Origin: Sphingomonas palmae
GTDB lineage: Bacteria; Pseudomonadota; Alphaproteobacteria; Sphingomonadales; Sphingomonadaceae
Assembly: GCF_900109565.1 (NCBI RefSeq)
Contig: NZ_FNZZ01000002.1
Coordinates: 1-64,000, forward strand
Reading direction: 5' to 3'
DNA length: 64,000 nt
In this document: piece after piece, positions 1 to 11,496 of the stretch
How positions within the stretch are numbered: the stretch's first letter is position 1
Layout: each line of letters opens with the position of its first letter
Program-made: the position numbers and the translations under genes
Notes under the pieces: generated by a model
What the model saw: only the letters and a program-made list of their open reading frames with translations
Told to the model about the DNA's origin: nothing
The model's database searches: none

Positions 1-597
1 CCGATTAGGCCCGTCCACGACGATCTACAACCGGTTCAACCGCTGGTCGCGCCGTGGCTTCTGGCTCAGGCTGCTCGACGCGCTGGTGGATGCCGGTGTG
101 GTCGCGAAGAGTACCGCGATCGACAGCACTTACATCAAGGCGCAACGCGCGGCCTTCGGTGGAAAAGGGGGCGCCAGATCCAGGCAATCGGCCGCTCGCG
201 CGGTGGCTGGACTACCAAGGTCCACGCGCTCACCGATGTCATCGGCCGTCCCTATGCGCTGATGCTGACGGCCGGCAATGTCAGCGACGTGAAAGCGGCG
301 CCTGCGCTCCTCAAACAAGCCGGTCGCATGCGCTACCTCCTTGCCGACAAAGGCTACGATGCCGACCGGCTACGTCGCTCGCTCCGCGACGTCGGAGCCG
401 TTCCTGTTATTTCCGGACGGCGAAACCGCAAACGCACGATCCGCTACGACAAGGACCGATACCGTGGCAGGCATCTCATCGAGAACGCCTTCCGCCGTCT
501 CAAAGACTTCCGCCGTGTCGCCACCCGCTACGACAAACTCGCCGCCAACTTCCTCTCAGGCGTCGCCATCGCAACCGCAATCGCCTTCTGGCTCTGA
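1..597 (+). mobile_element. IS5-family transposase, 3' part, two frames
   Basis: DDE transposase of an insertion sequence, cut by the left window edge. Frame 2 (from base 2) reads an IS5-type N-terminal part with RFNRWSRRGFW and the catalytic-region motif STAIDSTYIKAQRA. Frame 1 carries the rest: AIGRSRGGWTTKVHALTD, DKGYDADRLRRSL and the C-terminal ENAFRRLKDFRRVATRYDK block, ending at a TGA at 595-597. The frames join through a -1 shift at an A4G4 run, as in the IS427-type subgroup of IS5, which uses programmed frameshifting. The right end should lie just after the stop, around 600-615, only about 30 bp from the priA stop; I could not fix the terminal inverted repeat without the left end. It may be an active element or a decayed copy. 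Confidence 0.85.
163..170 (+). promoter_or_regulatory. Candidate -1 ribosomal frameshift site
   Basis: The run AAAAGGGG stands where the transposase must move from frame 2 (codons GGA AAA GGG) to frame 1. Conserved IS5 motifs continue without a gap on both sides, so a -1 shift here restores one protein. A plain 1-bp indel would look the same; the slippery run favours programmed frameshifting. Confidence 0.55.
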
Positions 598-628
598 TTG
601 AGTCTCAGCCCTAAGCAACGCTGAAATT

Positions 629-2794
629 TCAAAGAAAATTGTAAGGGTCGACGTCGATTGAAACCCGCACCTTCGCCGGCCACGTAAGCTTCGCCAACCA
701 CGTTCGGATGACGTCCTGCACGTCCAGCGTGCGCCGTGCATGAACAAGCAGACGAAATCGATGCTTTCCACGCAGCATCGCAAGCGGTGCCGGTGCCGGG
801 CCATAAACGTGCATGCCTTCGACCTCTGGCGCGGCACGACCGATCGAGTGAGCAATGTCGTGCGCTGCCGCCTTCTCCTCGCTCGAAACGATGATGGCCG
901 CGTAGCGCCCGAACGGCGGAGCTCCTGCCTCGCGGCGCGCCTCGACCTCTGCGGCGTAGAAGGCGTCAGCATCACCGGTGATCAACGCTTGCATCACCTG
1001 TGCGCCTGGACTGTGGGTCTGAATGAATACGCGCCCCGGCTTCTCGCCGCGACCTGCGCGGCCAGATACCTGCCTGATCTGCTGGAACGTCCGCTCGGAC
1101 GCGCGGAGATCGCCTCCCTCCAAGCCTAAATCAGCATCGACTACTCCGACGAGCGTCAGGTTCGGGAAGTGGTACCCTTTGGTAACGAGCTGCGTCCCTA
1201 CGACGATGTCGATCGCTCCCGCTTCCATACTGGCGACGAACTCTGCAGCCTTGACGGGCGACCAGATGGTGTCCGACGTGACCAGTGCCGTACGCGCCTC
1301 GGGCCACAGAGCCGCTACCTCATCCGCGATGCGCTCGACACCTGGGCCGCAGGCGACGAGCGTGTCCTCGTTGTGACATTCCGGGCAGAGCCGCGGCACG
1401 GGCTCGACGTGGCCGCAGTGGTGGCACGCCAACCGCCTAGTCAGACGGTGCTCGACCATCCAGGCAGTGCAGTTGGGGCACTGAAATCGATGCCCGCACG
1501 TTCGACACAAGGTAAGCGGAGCGTAACCGCGGCGATTGAGAAAAAGCAGCGACTGCTCGCCTTTGACAAGGTTCTCCTCGATTGCGGCGACTAATCGCGA
1601 CGCAAGCCAGCGTCCTCTGGGCGGAGGCTCGGCGATGAGGTCTATCGTCTCGATCGATGGCATCGTCGCGTTGCCGAAGCGCTGCGGCAGCTTAACTTCG
1701 AAGTAGTTGCCTTGCTCTACCTGTTGACGCGTCTCGATCGCGGGCGTGGCAGAGGCGAGGATAATCGGGCAGCTCTCGAACTTGGCACGCATGACTGCAA
1801 CGTCGCGTGCGTGATAGTGAACTCCGTCTTCCTGCTTGAAGCTTGTCTCGTGCGCTTCGTCGACGACAATCAGCGCGAGGTCCGCGTAAGGTAGGAATAA
1901 AGCGGAACGCGCGCCAACCGTCACGCGCGCTTCCCCGCTCGCGATTGCACGCCACGCGCGCCGCCGTTGCGTGACGCGAAGCCCAGAGTGCCAAGCGATC
2001 GGTTCGCACCCGAAACGGTCGGTGAAACGCTTTAGGAATGGTTCGGTAAGCGCAATCTCAGGGAGCAGCACCAATGCCTGCCACCCTTGTCTGATTGCCT
2101 CCGCCACCGCTTCGAAGTAGACCTCGGTCTTACCTGAACCGGTGACGCCATCAAGCAGGGTCGGCCTGAAAGTCCTAGCCTTGACGTCGTTTACAAGCTG
2201 CTCAGCCGCCGCGCTCTGCTCGCCCGTCAAGGGTGGCGGAGCATGGGCAGGATCGGGGGTCGGATACAAGCCATCGATATCGACAACAACTGGCTCGATC
2301 GCACCGACTTTCACGAGTCCCCGGATAACCGCATCGCTGACGCCAGCGATGTCAGCAAGTTCGCGCACCAGGCCTTGGCGCTCACCTATACGCTCCAGCG
2401 CCTGAGCGCGCTGTGACGTCAGGCGGTCAGGTAGACGATCGGTCGCACGATATTCGACGACAGATCGCGACGACTCAATCGCCGTCGACGAGAGCGCCAT
2501 TCGAACGACTGCAGCTGGCGGCGCCAAGTAGTAATCGGCCGTCCACTCGATCAATCGCCTGAGCGGCGCTCGCAAGGGAGGCACATCCGCGACGGCAAGC
2601 AAGTTCCTAAGTCGATTATCACCTACTTCAGCATCAGACGGTAATCGATCCGCTTCCCACACTACGCCAGTCAGCTGCCGCGGTCCGAGCGGCACGGTCA
2701 CGATCGAGCCGGGTTCAACTTTCATTCCGTGCGGTACACGGTAGTCGAGCGGACCCAGCGCAGAATTGAGAACGAGGACGCGAGCACGAGACAT
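629..2794 (-). CDS. priA: Primosomal protein N' (replication restart helicase PriA)
   Basis: Superfamily 2 DNA helicase that reloads the replisome at stalled forks. The 721-residue protein begins MSRARVLVLNSALGPLDYRV, the conserved start of the DNA-binding domain. It then shows a Walker A (GVTGSGKTEVYF), a DEAH box (VVDEAHETSFKQ) and the zinc-binding cysteine pairs characteristic of PriA (CRTCGHRFQCPNC, CHHCGH, CPECHNED). An upstream in-frame ATG at 2911 would add 39 residues without family similarity, so the ATG at 2794 is preferred. The gene is divergent from the DUF4197 lipoprotein gene. Its 3' end is about 30 bp from the IS5 transposase stop, so the insertion lies just outside the coding sequence. 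Confidence 0.96.
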   Translation of the reverse strand: MSRARVLVLNSALGPLDYRVPHGMKVEPGSIVTVPLGPRQLTGVVWEADRLPSDAEVGDNRLRNLLAVADVPPLRAPLRRLIEWTADYYLAPPAAVVRMALSSTAIESSRSVVEYRATDRLPDRLTSQRAQALERIGERQGLVRELADIAGVSDAVIRGLVKVGAIEPVVVDIDGLYPTPDPAHAPPPLTGEQSAAAEQLVNDVKARTFRPTLLDGVTGSGKTEVYFEAVAEAIRQGWQALVLLPEIALTEPFLKRFTDRFGCEPIAWHSGLRVTQRRRAWRAIASGEARVTVGARSALFLPYADLALIVVDEAHETSFKQEDGVHYHARDVAVMRAKFESCPIILASATPAIETRQQVEQGNYFEVKLPQRFGNATMPSIETIDLIAEPPPRGRWLASRLVAAIEENLVKGEQSLLFLNRRGYAPLTLCRTCGHRFQCPNCTAWMVEHRLTRRLACHHCGHVEPVPRLCPECHNEDTLVACGPGVERIADEVAALWPEARTALVTSDTIWSPVKAAEFVASMEAGAIDIVVGTQLVTKGYHFPNLTLVGVVDADLGLEGGDLRASERTFQQIRQVSGRAGRGEKPGRVFIQTHSPGAQVMQALITGDADAFYAAEVEARREAGAPPFGRYAAIIVSSEEKAAAHDIAHSIGRAAPEVEGMHVYGPAPAPLAMLRGKHRFRLLVHARRTLDVQDVIRTWLAKLTWPAKVRVSIDVDPYNFL

Positions 2795-2909
2795 GCGCCT
2801 TGCATGTAGGAAGTCAGCCCTGTTTGCGAAACTGAGAAGTCGTTCAGCCAGCGTTCGGCTGTTAAATCTCAGACAGGGGTACGTAGGCTTGCCCAAGGAA
2901 AATTCGATC

Positions 2910-3629
2910 ATGTTAGCCAGACCGGACTTTCACGAAGTACAGGCGAGCCGTCGCATCTTCCTGCTATCTGGGATGCTTGGCTCGGCAGCGTTGCTATCCG
3001 GTTGCGCCACGATCGGCACGAGTGGTGGTCTGGATGAGGGATTGCGGCGCCTGCTGACCATCTCGACGCAGCGCGCGGTGACGCAGCTAGTAGAGCGAAA
3101 AGGTTACTTGAACGACGCGGTTGCAAGGATCACCCTTCCGTCGAACGTAGCCGGCGGGGATCGCTCTGGAGCTGTGCTGGGAGCGTTGCTTCGCTCGCGT
3201 CCCGTGCAGGATCAGCTGTTGCGTCTCGTCAACGATGCCGCAGGCGAAGCTGCCGACCGGGCTGCCCCCATCATTCTCGACTCGATCCGCAATCTGAGCT
3301 TTACCGATGCCGCTGCGATCGCTCGAGGTGGACCCACTGCTGCCAGCGACTATCTGGAGCGCGCGATCGGGCCGCGGATCATCGACGCCATGTTGCCGGA
3401 GGTCGGGGCGGCGTTGCGAAGCTTCGACGGTAATGGCGTCCTCGGTCCGGTGCTCGGGGCCGCTACCGGCATCAACGTCGTTGGCTTGCAGCGCGTGGTG
3501 ACGACGCAGGCCGCACGAGGATTGTGGCGTGCGATCGGACGCGAGGAGGCCGCCATCCGTGCCAACCCGCGCTCGGCACGTGACCCCCTGGTCGAGGCGC
3601 TTTTCGCGGGTGGTCGCTTGCTGGGCTGA
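2910..3629 (+). CDS. DUF4197 family lipoprotein
   Basis: Predicted lipoprotein of 239 residues. The start is the ATG at 2910, preceded at good distance by AAGGA (2895-2899). Residues 15-32 form a hydrophobic signal with lipobox LLSGC. The mature part matches DUF4197: a GLRRLLTIST-type start, then SIRNLSFTDAAAIARGG and a helical C-terminal half. The family is common in Proteobacteria and has no defined role. The ORF could be extended upstream to 2766, but that would overlap priA and lose the signal peptide at the N terminus. The xerC start follows 19 bp downstream on the same strand, so the two are probably co-transcribed. Confidence 0.85.
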   Translation: MLARPDFHEVQASRRIFLLSGMLGSAALLSGCATIGTSGGLDEGLRRLLTISTQRAVTQLVERKGYLNDAVARITLPSNVAGGDRSGAVLGALLRSRPVQDQLLRLVNDAAGEAADRAAPIILDSIRNLSFTDAAAIARGGPTAASDYLERAIGPRIIDAMLPEVGAALRSFDGNGVLGPVLGAATGINVVGLQRVVTTQAARGLWRAIGREEAAIRANPRSARDPLVEALFAGGRLLG

Positions 3630-3648
3630 TTTTGCTTAAAAGAGTTAC

Positions 3649-4551
3649 ATGGAAGGCGCGGCCTACGATTTCGGCATCTACCTCGCACAGCAACGACGGC
3701 GCTCGGTCCACACGGTCCGGGCTTATCGCGCGGCTGCGGAACGGTTCACCTCGTTCCTGCATGAACATTGGGGTGCTGAGATCGATCAACGGGCGCTCTC
3801 GCGGGTCCAGGCCGTGGACCTGCGGGCGTACCTTGCCAGTCGCGTGAATGGTTCGGCGACACGGTCGAGCGGCCTCTCGAATGCATCTGCGGCGCGCGAA
3901 CTGTCCGCAGTTCGCGCCTTTCTCGACTGGGCGAATGGCGTGGGTTCGACCCCAGCGTTCAAGGGTCCGCGGGTCAAGAAGGGGGTACCGCGACCGGTCG
4001 CGCCTTCTGAAGCCGTGGCGCTGGCGACCGAGGTGGCGGAGGAGAGCGACGAGGCGTGGGTGGCCGCGCGTGACTGGGCGGTGCTGCTGCTGTTGTATGG
4101 CGCGGGGCTTCGGATCGGTGAGGCGTTGGCGCTGACCGGAGCGGCGCTGCCGCTGGGTGACACGCTGGTGGTGACCGGAAAGCGCGCGAAGACGCGGGTC
4201 GTGCCGTTGCTGGCAGAAGTTCGCGCAGCAATCGAGGATTATGCCGGGCGGGTGCCGTGGCCACTCGATCGCGATCAGCCTCTGTTTCGCGGTGTGCGTG
4301 GCGGGGGATTGTCGGCGGGGGTCGTGCGGGTGAAGGTGCAGCGCGCGCGCGGCAGGCTGGGGCTGTCGGATCGCACCACGCCGCACGCGCTGCGGCACAG
4401 TTTCGCGACCCATCTGCTGGGACGGGGAGCGGACCTGCGCGCCCTCCAGGAACTGCTCGGCCATGCGAGCTTGAGTTCGACGCAGGTGTACACGCAGGTC
4501 GATGCCGCGCACCTGATGGACGTTTATCGCAACGCGCATCCGCGCGCCTGA
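3649..4551 (+). CDS. xerC: Tyrosine recombinase XerC
   Basis: Site-specific tyrosine recombinase that resolves chromosome dimers at dif together with XerD. At 300 residues it has the normal length. The N-terminal SAM-like core-binding domain (about 1-95) has the pattern YLAQQRRRSVHTVRAYRAA. The catalytic domain shows the first arginine in GAGLRIGEALAL, the HALRHSFATHLL box, the LLGHASLSSTQVYTQV box with the nucleophilic tyrosine, and the C-terminal DAAHLMDVYRNAHPR typical of XerC. It sits with priA and no phage genes, so this is the housekeeping enzyme, not an integrase. Confidence 0.93.
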   Translation: MEGAAYDFGIYLAQQRRRSVHTVRAYRAAAERFTSFLHEHWGAEIDQRALSRVQAVDLRAYLASRVNGSATRSSGLSNASAARELSAVRAFLDWANGVGSTPAFKGPRVKKGVPRPVAPSEAVALATEVAEESDEAWVAARDWAVLLLLYGAGLRIGEALALTGAALPLGDTLVVTGKRAKTRVVPLLAEVRAAIEDYAGRVPWPLDRDQPLFRGVRGGGLSAGVVRVKVQRARGRLGLSDRTTPHALRHSFATHLLGRGADLRALQELLGHASLSSTQVYTQVDAAHLMDVYRNAHPRA

Positions 4552-4559
4552 GCGGGTGG

Positions 4560-4608
4560 AAGTTGAGAAAGTTGACATTCACGCGCACACGCGCGGGCGT
4601 CTCAACTT
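4560..4608 (+). terminator. Nested hairpin after xerC
   Basis: An outer 8-bp inverted repeat (AAGTTGAG at 4560-4567 with CTCAACTT at 4601-4608) encloses an inner CGCGC/GCGCG hairpin (4582-4595). It starts 8 bp after the xerC stop. No U tract follows, so a role in termination or mRNA 3'-end protection is only possible. Confidence 0.3.
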
Positions 4609-4724
4609 GCGGCTCCGAGGTTGCTGATCGGCACATGATGCCGAGCTAGCCATGCGAGAAACGGTAGGACAGTCGGTAGGTTGGGCTGACGATCGGCAGC
4701 AGCACGATGCCGCTACCGATCAGA

Positions 4725-4978
4725 TCATTCGGCGTGTTCGGCCAGTACGGTCAGGCCGCGTGCGTTGACCTCGGCCAAGCCGCCGCGCACCGCGATCGTC
4801 TCGGGTGCGCCGTTCGGGGTCATCTGCACCAGCACGTTGCCGTCGCGGATCGTCGCCATGAGCGGCGCGTGGCCTTCGAGCACCGCGAAGTCGCCCTCGG
4901 TTCCCGGCACGGTCACCATATAGACCTCGTCCGAGCGCACCAGGCGCTCGGGCGTGACCAGTTCGAAGTGGAGCGCCA

Positions 4979-4979
<1 letters not shown>
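4725..4979 (-). CDS. atpC: ATP synthase F1 epsilon subunit, short form
   Basis: Epsilon subunit of the F1 sector, last gene of the atpHAGDC cluster. It is only 84 residues and covers just the N-terminal beta-sandwich domain ([36 protein letters not shown] and the [19 protein letters not shown] end). The C-terminal two-helix domain that mediates ATP-hydrolysis inhibition in E. coli (total about 138 residues) is absent. Some alphaproteobacterial epsilon subunits are similarly short, and F1 in this class is inhibited by the separate zeta subunit. The start codon overlaps the atpD stop (TAATG). Confidence 0.93.
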
Positions 4980-6475
<1,496 letters not shown>

Positions 6476-7378
6476 TTAGAGCGCTTCGGCGCCGGAGATG
6501 ATCTCGACCAGCTCGGTCGTGATCGCGGCCTGGCGCGTGCGGTTGTACTGGATCGATAGGCGATTGATCATGTCGCCGGCGTTGCGGGTGGCATTGTCCA
6601 TCGCGTTCATGCGGCTGCCCTGCTCCGACGCGGCGTTTTCGAGCAGCGCGCGGAACACCTGCACCGCGACGTTGCGCGGCAGCAAGTCGGCGAGGATCTG
6701 CTCCTCGCTCGGCTCATACTCGACCGCCGCGTCGCCGTCGTTCGACAGCGCAGGTGTAAGAGTTTGGGCGAGCTTGGGATCGCGCGTCGGCACCGACACG
6801 GGGATGATCTGCTGCGTGGTCGGGATCTGCACCAGCGCCGACTGGAATTTGGCATAGAACAGGTGCGCAACGTCGAACTCGCCCGCGGCGTAGCGCGCGA
6901 GCAAATCGTCGGCGATCGCCTTCGCCTCGTCGAAACGCGCGACCTTCATCGTCGAGAGATCGTGATCGGCGACGACGCCCGTCGGATAGAAGCGCTTGAT
7001 CACGCGGCCCTTGCGCCCGACCGTGTAGAACCGGACGGTCTTGCCCGCGGCTTCCAGCTCCTCGGCCTTGCGGCGCGCGGCGCGGACGATGTTGGTGTTG
7101 AACGCACCCGCCAGACCACGCTCGGAGGTGACCACCACCAGCATGTGGACTTGATCCTTGCCGGTGCCGGCGAGCAGCGGCGACGCGCCCTCTCCGCCTG
7201 CGCGCGCGGCGAGGCTGGCGACCACGCTCTCGATCCGCTCGGCATAAGGGCGACCGGCCATCGCCGCTTCCTGCGCACGGCGCAGTTTGGCGGCGGCGAC
7301 CATCTTCATCGCCTTAGTGATCTTCTGGGTCGACTTGACCGAGTTGATCCTGATCTTGAGGGCCTTGAGAGACGCCAT
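6476..7378 (-). CDS. atpG: ATP synthase F1 gamma subunit
   Basis: Central rotor shaft of F1, 300 residues. The N-terminal helix [20 protein letters not shown] and the C-terminal [20 protein letters not shown] are the two conserved coiled-coil ends that enter the alpha3beta3 ring. The central segment [13 protein letters not shown] is also typical. It is separated from atpA by 115 bp that hold a perfect hairpin, the largest gap in the operon. Confidence 0.97.
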   Translation of the reverse strand: MASLKALKIRINSVKSTQKITKAMKMVAAAKLRRAQEAAMAGRPYAERIESVVASLAARAGGEGASPLLAGTGKDQVHMLVVVTSERGLAGAFNTNIVRAARRKAEELEAAGKTVRFYTVGRKGRVIKRFYPTGVVADHDLSTMKVARFDEAKAIADDLLARYAAGEFDVAHLFYAKFQSALVQIPTTQQIIPVSVPTRDPKLAQTLTPALSNDGDAAVEYEPSEEQILADLLPRNVAVQVFRALLENAASEQGSRMNAMDNATRNAGDMINRLSIQYNRTRQAAITTELVEIISGAEAL

Positions 7379-7460
7379 TCGTTTCCTCTTACCGTCACCG
7401 CAAGCGGATCGGGGTCAGCGTTCGCCAGGGCCGTGTCGCTTGGGACGGCCCCTCTCCCAA

Positions 7461-7483
7461 CCCTCTCCCCGGCGGGGAGAGGG
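7461..7483. repeat. Perfect intercistronic hairpin between atpA and atpG
   Basis: A 10-bp stem (CCCTCTCCCC at 7461-7470, GGGGAGAGGG at 7474-7483) with a 3-nt loop lies inside the atp operon. A further partial copy of the left arm (CCCCTCTCCC) precedes it at 7450-7459. On the + strand TTTT follows, but transcription here runs on the minus strand, where AAAA precedes the stem, so it is unlikely to be a simple terminator. It resembles dispersed palindromic elements of high-GC proteobacteria and could act in mRNA processing that sets subunit ratios. Confidence 0.6.
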
Positions 7484-7493
7484 TTTTGTTCTC

Positions 7494-9026
<1,533 letters not shown>

Positions 9027-9596
9027 TCAGCCTTTCATCGCGCTGGCGAGCGCATTCAAACGGGTGCGGATCGACGAATCGATCATCTGGGAACCGATGC
9101 GAACTACGAGGCCGCCGAGCAGGTCGGGATCGACCGACAGGTCGACCGACACCTCGCGCCCGACGCGGGTGCGCAGTTGCTGCTTCAACTCGGCAACCTG
9201 ATCTTCGGAGAGCGGGTGCGCGCTCGTCACCTCGGCGGTGGTCTCGCCGCGGTGGCGCGCCGCGAGCTGGCGATAGGCGCGAATGATCGCGGGCAGCTGT
9301 CCCAGGCGGCGGTTTTCGGCAAGGACGCCGAGGAAGTTCTTGGTCGTCTGATCAACGCCGAGTTCGTCGGCGGTGGCGAGCATAGCCTTCGCCGCCTCAC
9401 CGCGCGCGACGAGCGGCGACGAGGTCAGCGCGCGGAAGTCGGCCGACTGATCGATCGCGTCGCGGACGCGCGACAGGCTCTGCTCGACCTCGTTGACCGT
9501 GCGCGCCTCGACCGCGAGATCGAACAAAGCGGTGGCGTAGCGTCCGCCCAGGCTCGCCTGGATGCTGCTACCGTGTGTGCCGCTGGAACTATCCAC
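9027..9596 (-). CDS. atpH: ATP synthase F1 delta subunit (OSCP)
   Basis: Peripheral-stalk subunit linking F1 to the b subunits, 189 residues. SLGGRYATALFDLAVEART is the conserved N-terminal helix, and the C-terminal domain ends VDPDLLGGLVVRIGSQMIDSSIRTRL, both diagnostic of OSCP/delta. The first 12 residues (MDSSSGTHGSS) are a variable extension, so the exact start is less certain. First gene of the operon, so the promoter should lie in the 300 bp divergent region toward cpaF. Confidence 0.95.
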   Translation of the reverse strand: MDSSSGTHGSSIQASLGGRYATALFDLAVEARTVNEVEQSLSRVRDAIDQSADFRALTSSPLVARGEAAKAMLATADELGVDQTTKNFLGVLAENRRLGQLPAIIRAYRQLAARHRGETTAEVTSAHPLSEDQVAELKQQLRTRVGREVSVDLSVDPDLLGGLVVRIGSQMIDSSIRTRLNALASAMKG

Positions 9597-9897
9597 GCGA
9601 TCCGAATTCCTTGCCTAACAATGTCGGCGTCCACGAGAATCGGCCGCCGGAGGATTTTTCCCCGAGCGAACGGATGGCGCGCGAACGGCACCTCGCAAGG
9701 GTTGGCGGGCGGGTAGCATTGGTCCCTCCGATTGACAACCGGGGACGCGTGACCGCGTGAAACGATGATGAACGCGAGATGATCCGCCTGTCATGATTGC
9801 CAACAGCCGTTGTCACGAAGGCTGAACGGCGCATTAGGTAAATCGCAAGCCTTGCCGCGCTACCCCAACCTCCAAGAACCGTAAGGATCGTGGTGGA
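9597..9897. other. Divergent intergenic region atpH/cpaF
   Basis: About 300 bp without a convincing gene between the start codons of atpH (-) and cpaF (+). It must hold the promoters of both transcripts. I found no hairpin terminator, tRNA or conserved riboswitch, and no promoter box good enough to call. Confidence 0.5.
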
Positions 9898-11412
9898 ATG
9901 AACGCGTTCGGGCGTCGTAACAATATCGGTGGTGCTGCGGCGCGGCCCGGCTTCGGTGTCGCGCGCCCGATGCAGGGCGGCGGGTTCCAGAAGCCCGAAC
10001 CCGCGGGCGAGCAGTTTCCCGCGCTCGACACGCTGACGCTGCCCGCGGCGGAGGAGTCGCTGGTGCCCGCGTCGCAGCTCGACGCGATGCAGCGGCTGGC
10101 CGACCGGCAGGCGGCATCGGGCGAGGCAGGATCGAGCCGGGTCGAGGGTTTCGAGGCATCGATCCACCGCATCAAGGAGCAGGTGCTGCCGCGCCTGCTC
10201 GAACGCGTCGATCCCGAGGCGGCGGCGACGCTGGGCAAGGATGAGCTGGCGGAGGAATTCCGCCCGATCATCGGCGAGGTGCTGGCCGAGCTGCGGCTGA
10301 CGCTCAACCGGCGCGAGCAGTTCGCGCTGGAAAAGGTGCTGGTCGACGAACTGCTCGGGCTTGGGCCGCTCGAGGAGCTGCTGGCGGACGCCGACATCAG
10401 CGACATCATGGTCAACGGCCCCGACCAGACCTTCGTCGAGCGCAAAGGCAAGCTGGAGCTGGCGCAGATCCAGTTCCGCGACGAGGAGCATCTGTTCCAG
10501 ATCGCGCAGCGCATCTGCAACTCGGTCGGTCGCCGCGTCGATCAGACCACGCCGCTCGCCGACGCGCGCCTGAAGGACGGTAGCCGCGTCAACGTGATCG
10601 TGCCGCCGCTCTCCCTCAAGGGCACGGCGATCTCGATCCGTAAGTTCTCGGCGAAGCCGATCACGCTCGACATGATGGCGGGGTTCGGCAGCATGAGCCC
10701 GAAGATGGCGACCGCGCTGAAGATCGCGGGTGCGTGTCGGTTCAACGTCGTCATCTCGGGCGGTACCGGCTCGGGCAAGACGACGATGCTGAACGCCTTG
10801 TCCAAGATGATCGACCCAGGCGAGCGCGTGCTGACGATCGAGGACGCGGCCGAGCTTCGACTGCAGCAGCCGCATTGGCTGCCGCTGGAAACGCGGCCGG
10901 CGAACCTGGAGGGTCAGGGCGAGATCAGCATCCGTGACCTCGTCAAGAACGCGCTGCGTATGCGCCCGGATCGCATCATCCTGGGCGAAATTCGCGGGTC
11001 GGAGTGTTTCGACATGCTCGCCGCGATGAACACGGGTCACGATGGATCGATGTGTACGCTTCACTCCAACTCGCCGCGCGAGGCGCTGGCGCGTATGGAG
11101 AACATGGTGATGATGTCGGACATCAAGGTGCCGAAGGAAGCGATCAGCCGCCAGATCGCCGACAGCGTCGACATGATCATCCAGGTCAAGCGCCTGCGCG
11201 ACGGCAGCCGCCGCGTCACTAACATCACCGAGGTGATCGGGATGGAAGGCCCCGTCATCGTGACGCAGGAATTGTTCAAGTTCGAGTATCTGGACGAGAG
11301 CGCCGACGGCAAGATCATCGGCGAATATCGCGCGATGGGCTTGCGGCCGTACACGATCGACAAGGCCAAGCAGTTCGGGTTCGACCAGGCGTTCCTCGAA
11401 GCCTGCCTGTAA
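9898..11412 (+). CDS. cpaF: CpaF/TadA-type secretion ATPase
   Basis: Hexameric ATPase of the type II/IV secretion superfamily that powers Flp/Tad pilus assembly. The 504 residues comprise a low-complexity N terminus (about 1-80), the CpaF N-terminal domain and the ATPase domain. The ATPase shows Walker A GGTGSGKTTMLNAL, the Asp box RVLTIEDAAELRLQ, the Walker B region RIILGEIRGSECFDML and the His box CTLHSNSPREAL. No other tad/cpa gene follows, so it is an orphan copy; sphingomonads often carry one apart from the tad locus. The 3' end carries 15-bp tandem repeats that triplicate the stop codon. Confidence 0.93.
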   Translation: MNAFGRRNNIGGAAARPGFGVARPMQGGGFQKPEPAGEQFPALDTLTLPAAEESLVPASQLDAMQRLADRQAASGEAGSSRVEGFEASIHRIKEQVLPRLLERVDPEAAATLGKDELAEEFRPIIGEVLAELRLTLNRREQFALEKVLVDELLGLGPLEELLADADISDIMVNGPDQTFVERKGKLELAQIQFRDEEHLFQIAQRICNSVGRRVDQTTPLADARLKDGSRVNVIVPPLSLKGTAISIRKFSAKPITLDMMAGFGSMSPKMATALKIAGACRFNVVISGGTGSGKTTMLNALSKMIDPGERVLTIEDAAELRLQQPHWLPLETRPANLEGQGEISIRDLVKNALRMRPDRIILGEIRGSECFDMLAAMNTGHDGSMCTLHSNSPREALARMENMVMMSDIKVPKEAISRQIADSVDMIIQVKRLRDGSRRVTNITEVIGMEGPVIVTQELFKFEYLDESADGKIIGEYRAMGLRPYTIDKAKQFGFDQAFLEACL

Positions 11413-11445
11413 GAAGCCTGTTTGTAAGAGGCCTGTTTGTAAGAG
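11401..11445 (+). repeat. Three 15-bp tandem repeats across the cpaF stop
   Basis: GCCTGCCTGTAAGAA at 11401-11415 is followed by two copies of GCCTGTTTGTAAGAG (11416-11430, 11431-11445). Each unit is 15 bp, a multiple of three, and carries one in-frame TAA, so the cpaF end (Ala-Cys-Leu-stop) is repeated three times. Confidence 0.9.
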
Positions 11446-11496
11446 GCTGGGCGAAACAGGCGTGACCCGCGCCACGCGCGCGCTACAACGTCGGGC

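Noticed and set aside
3649..4551. Phage or island integrase
   Set aside because: The tyrosine recombinase has XerC length and ending, sits beside priA, and no att repeats, tRNA or phage genes are near.
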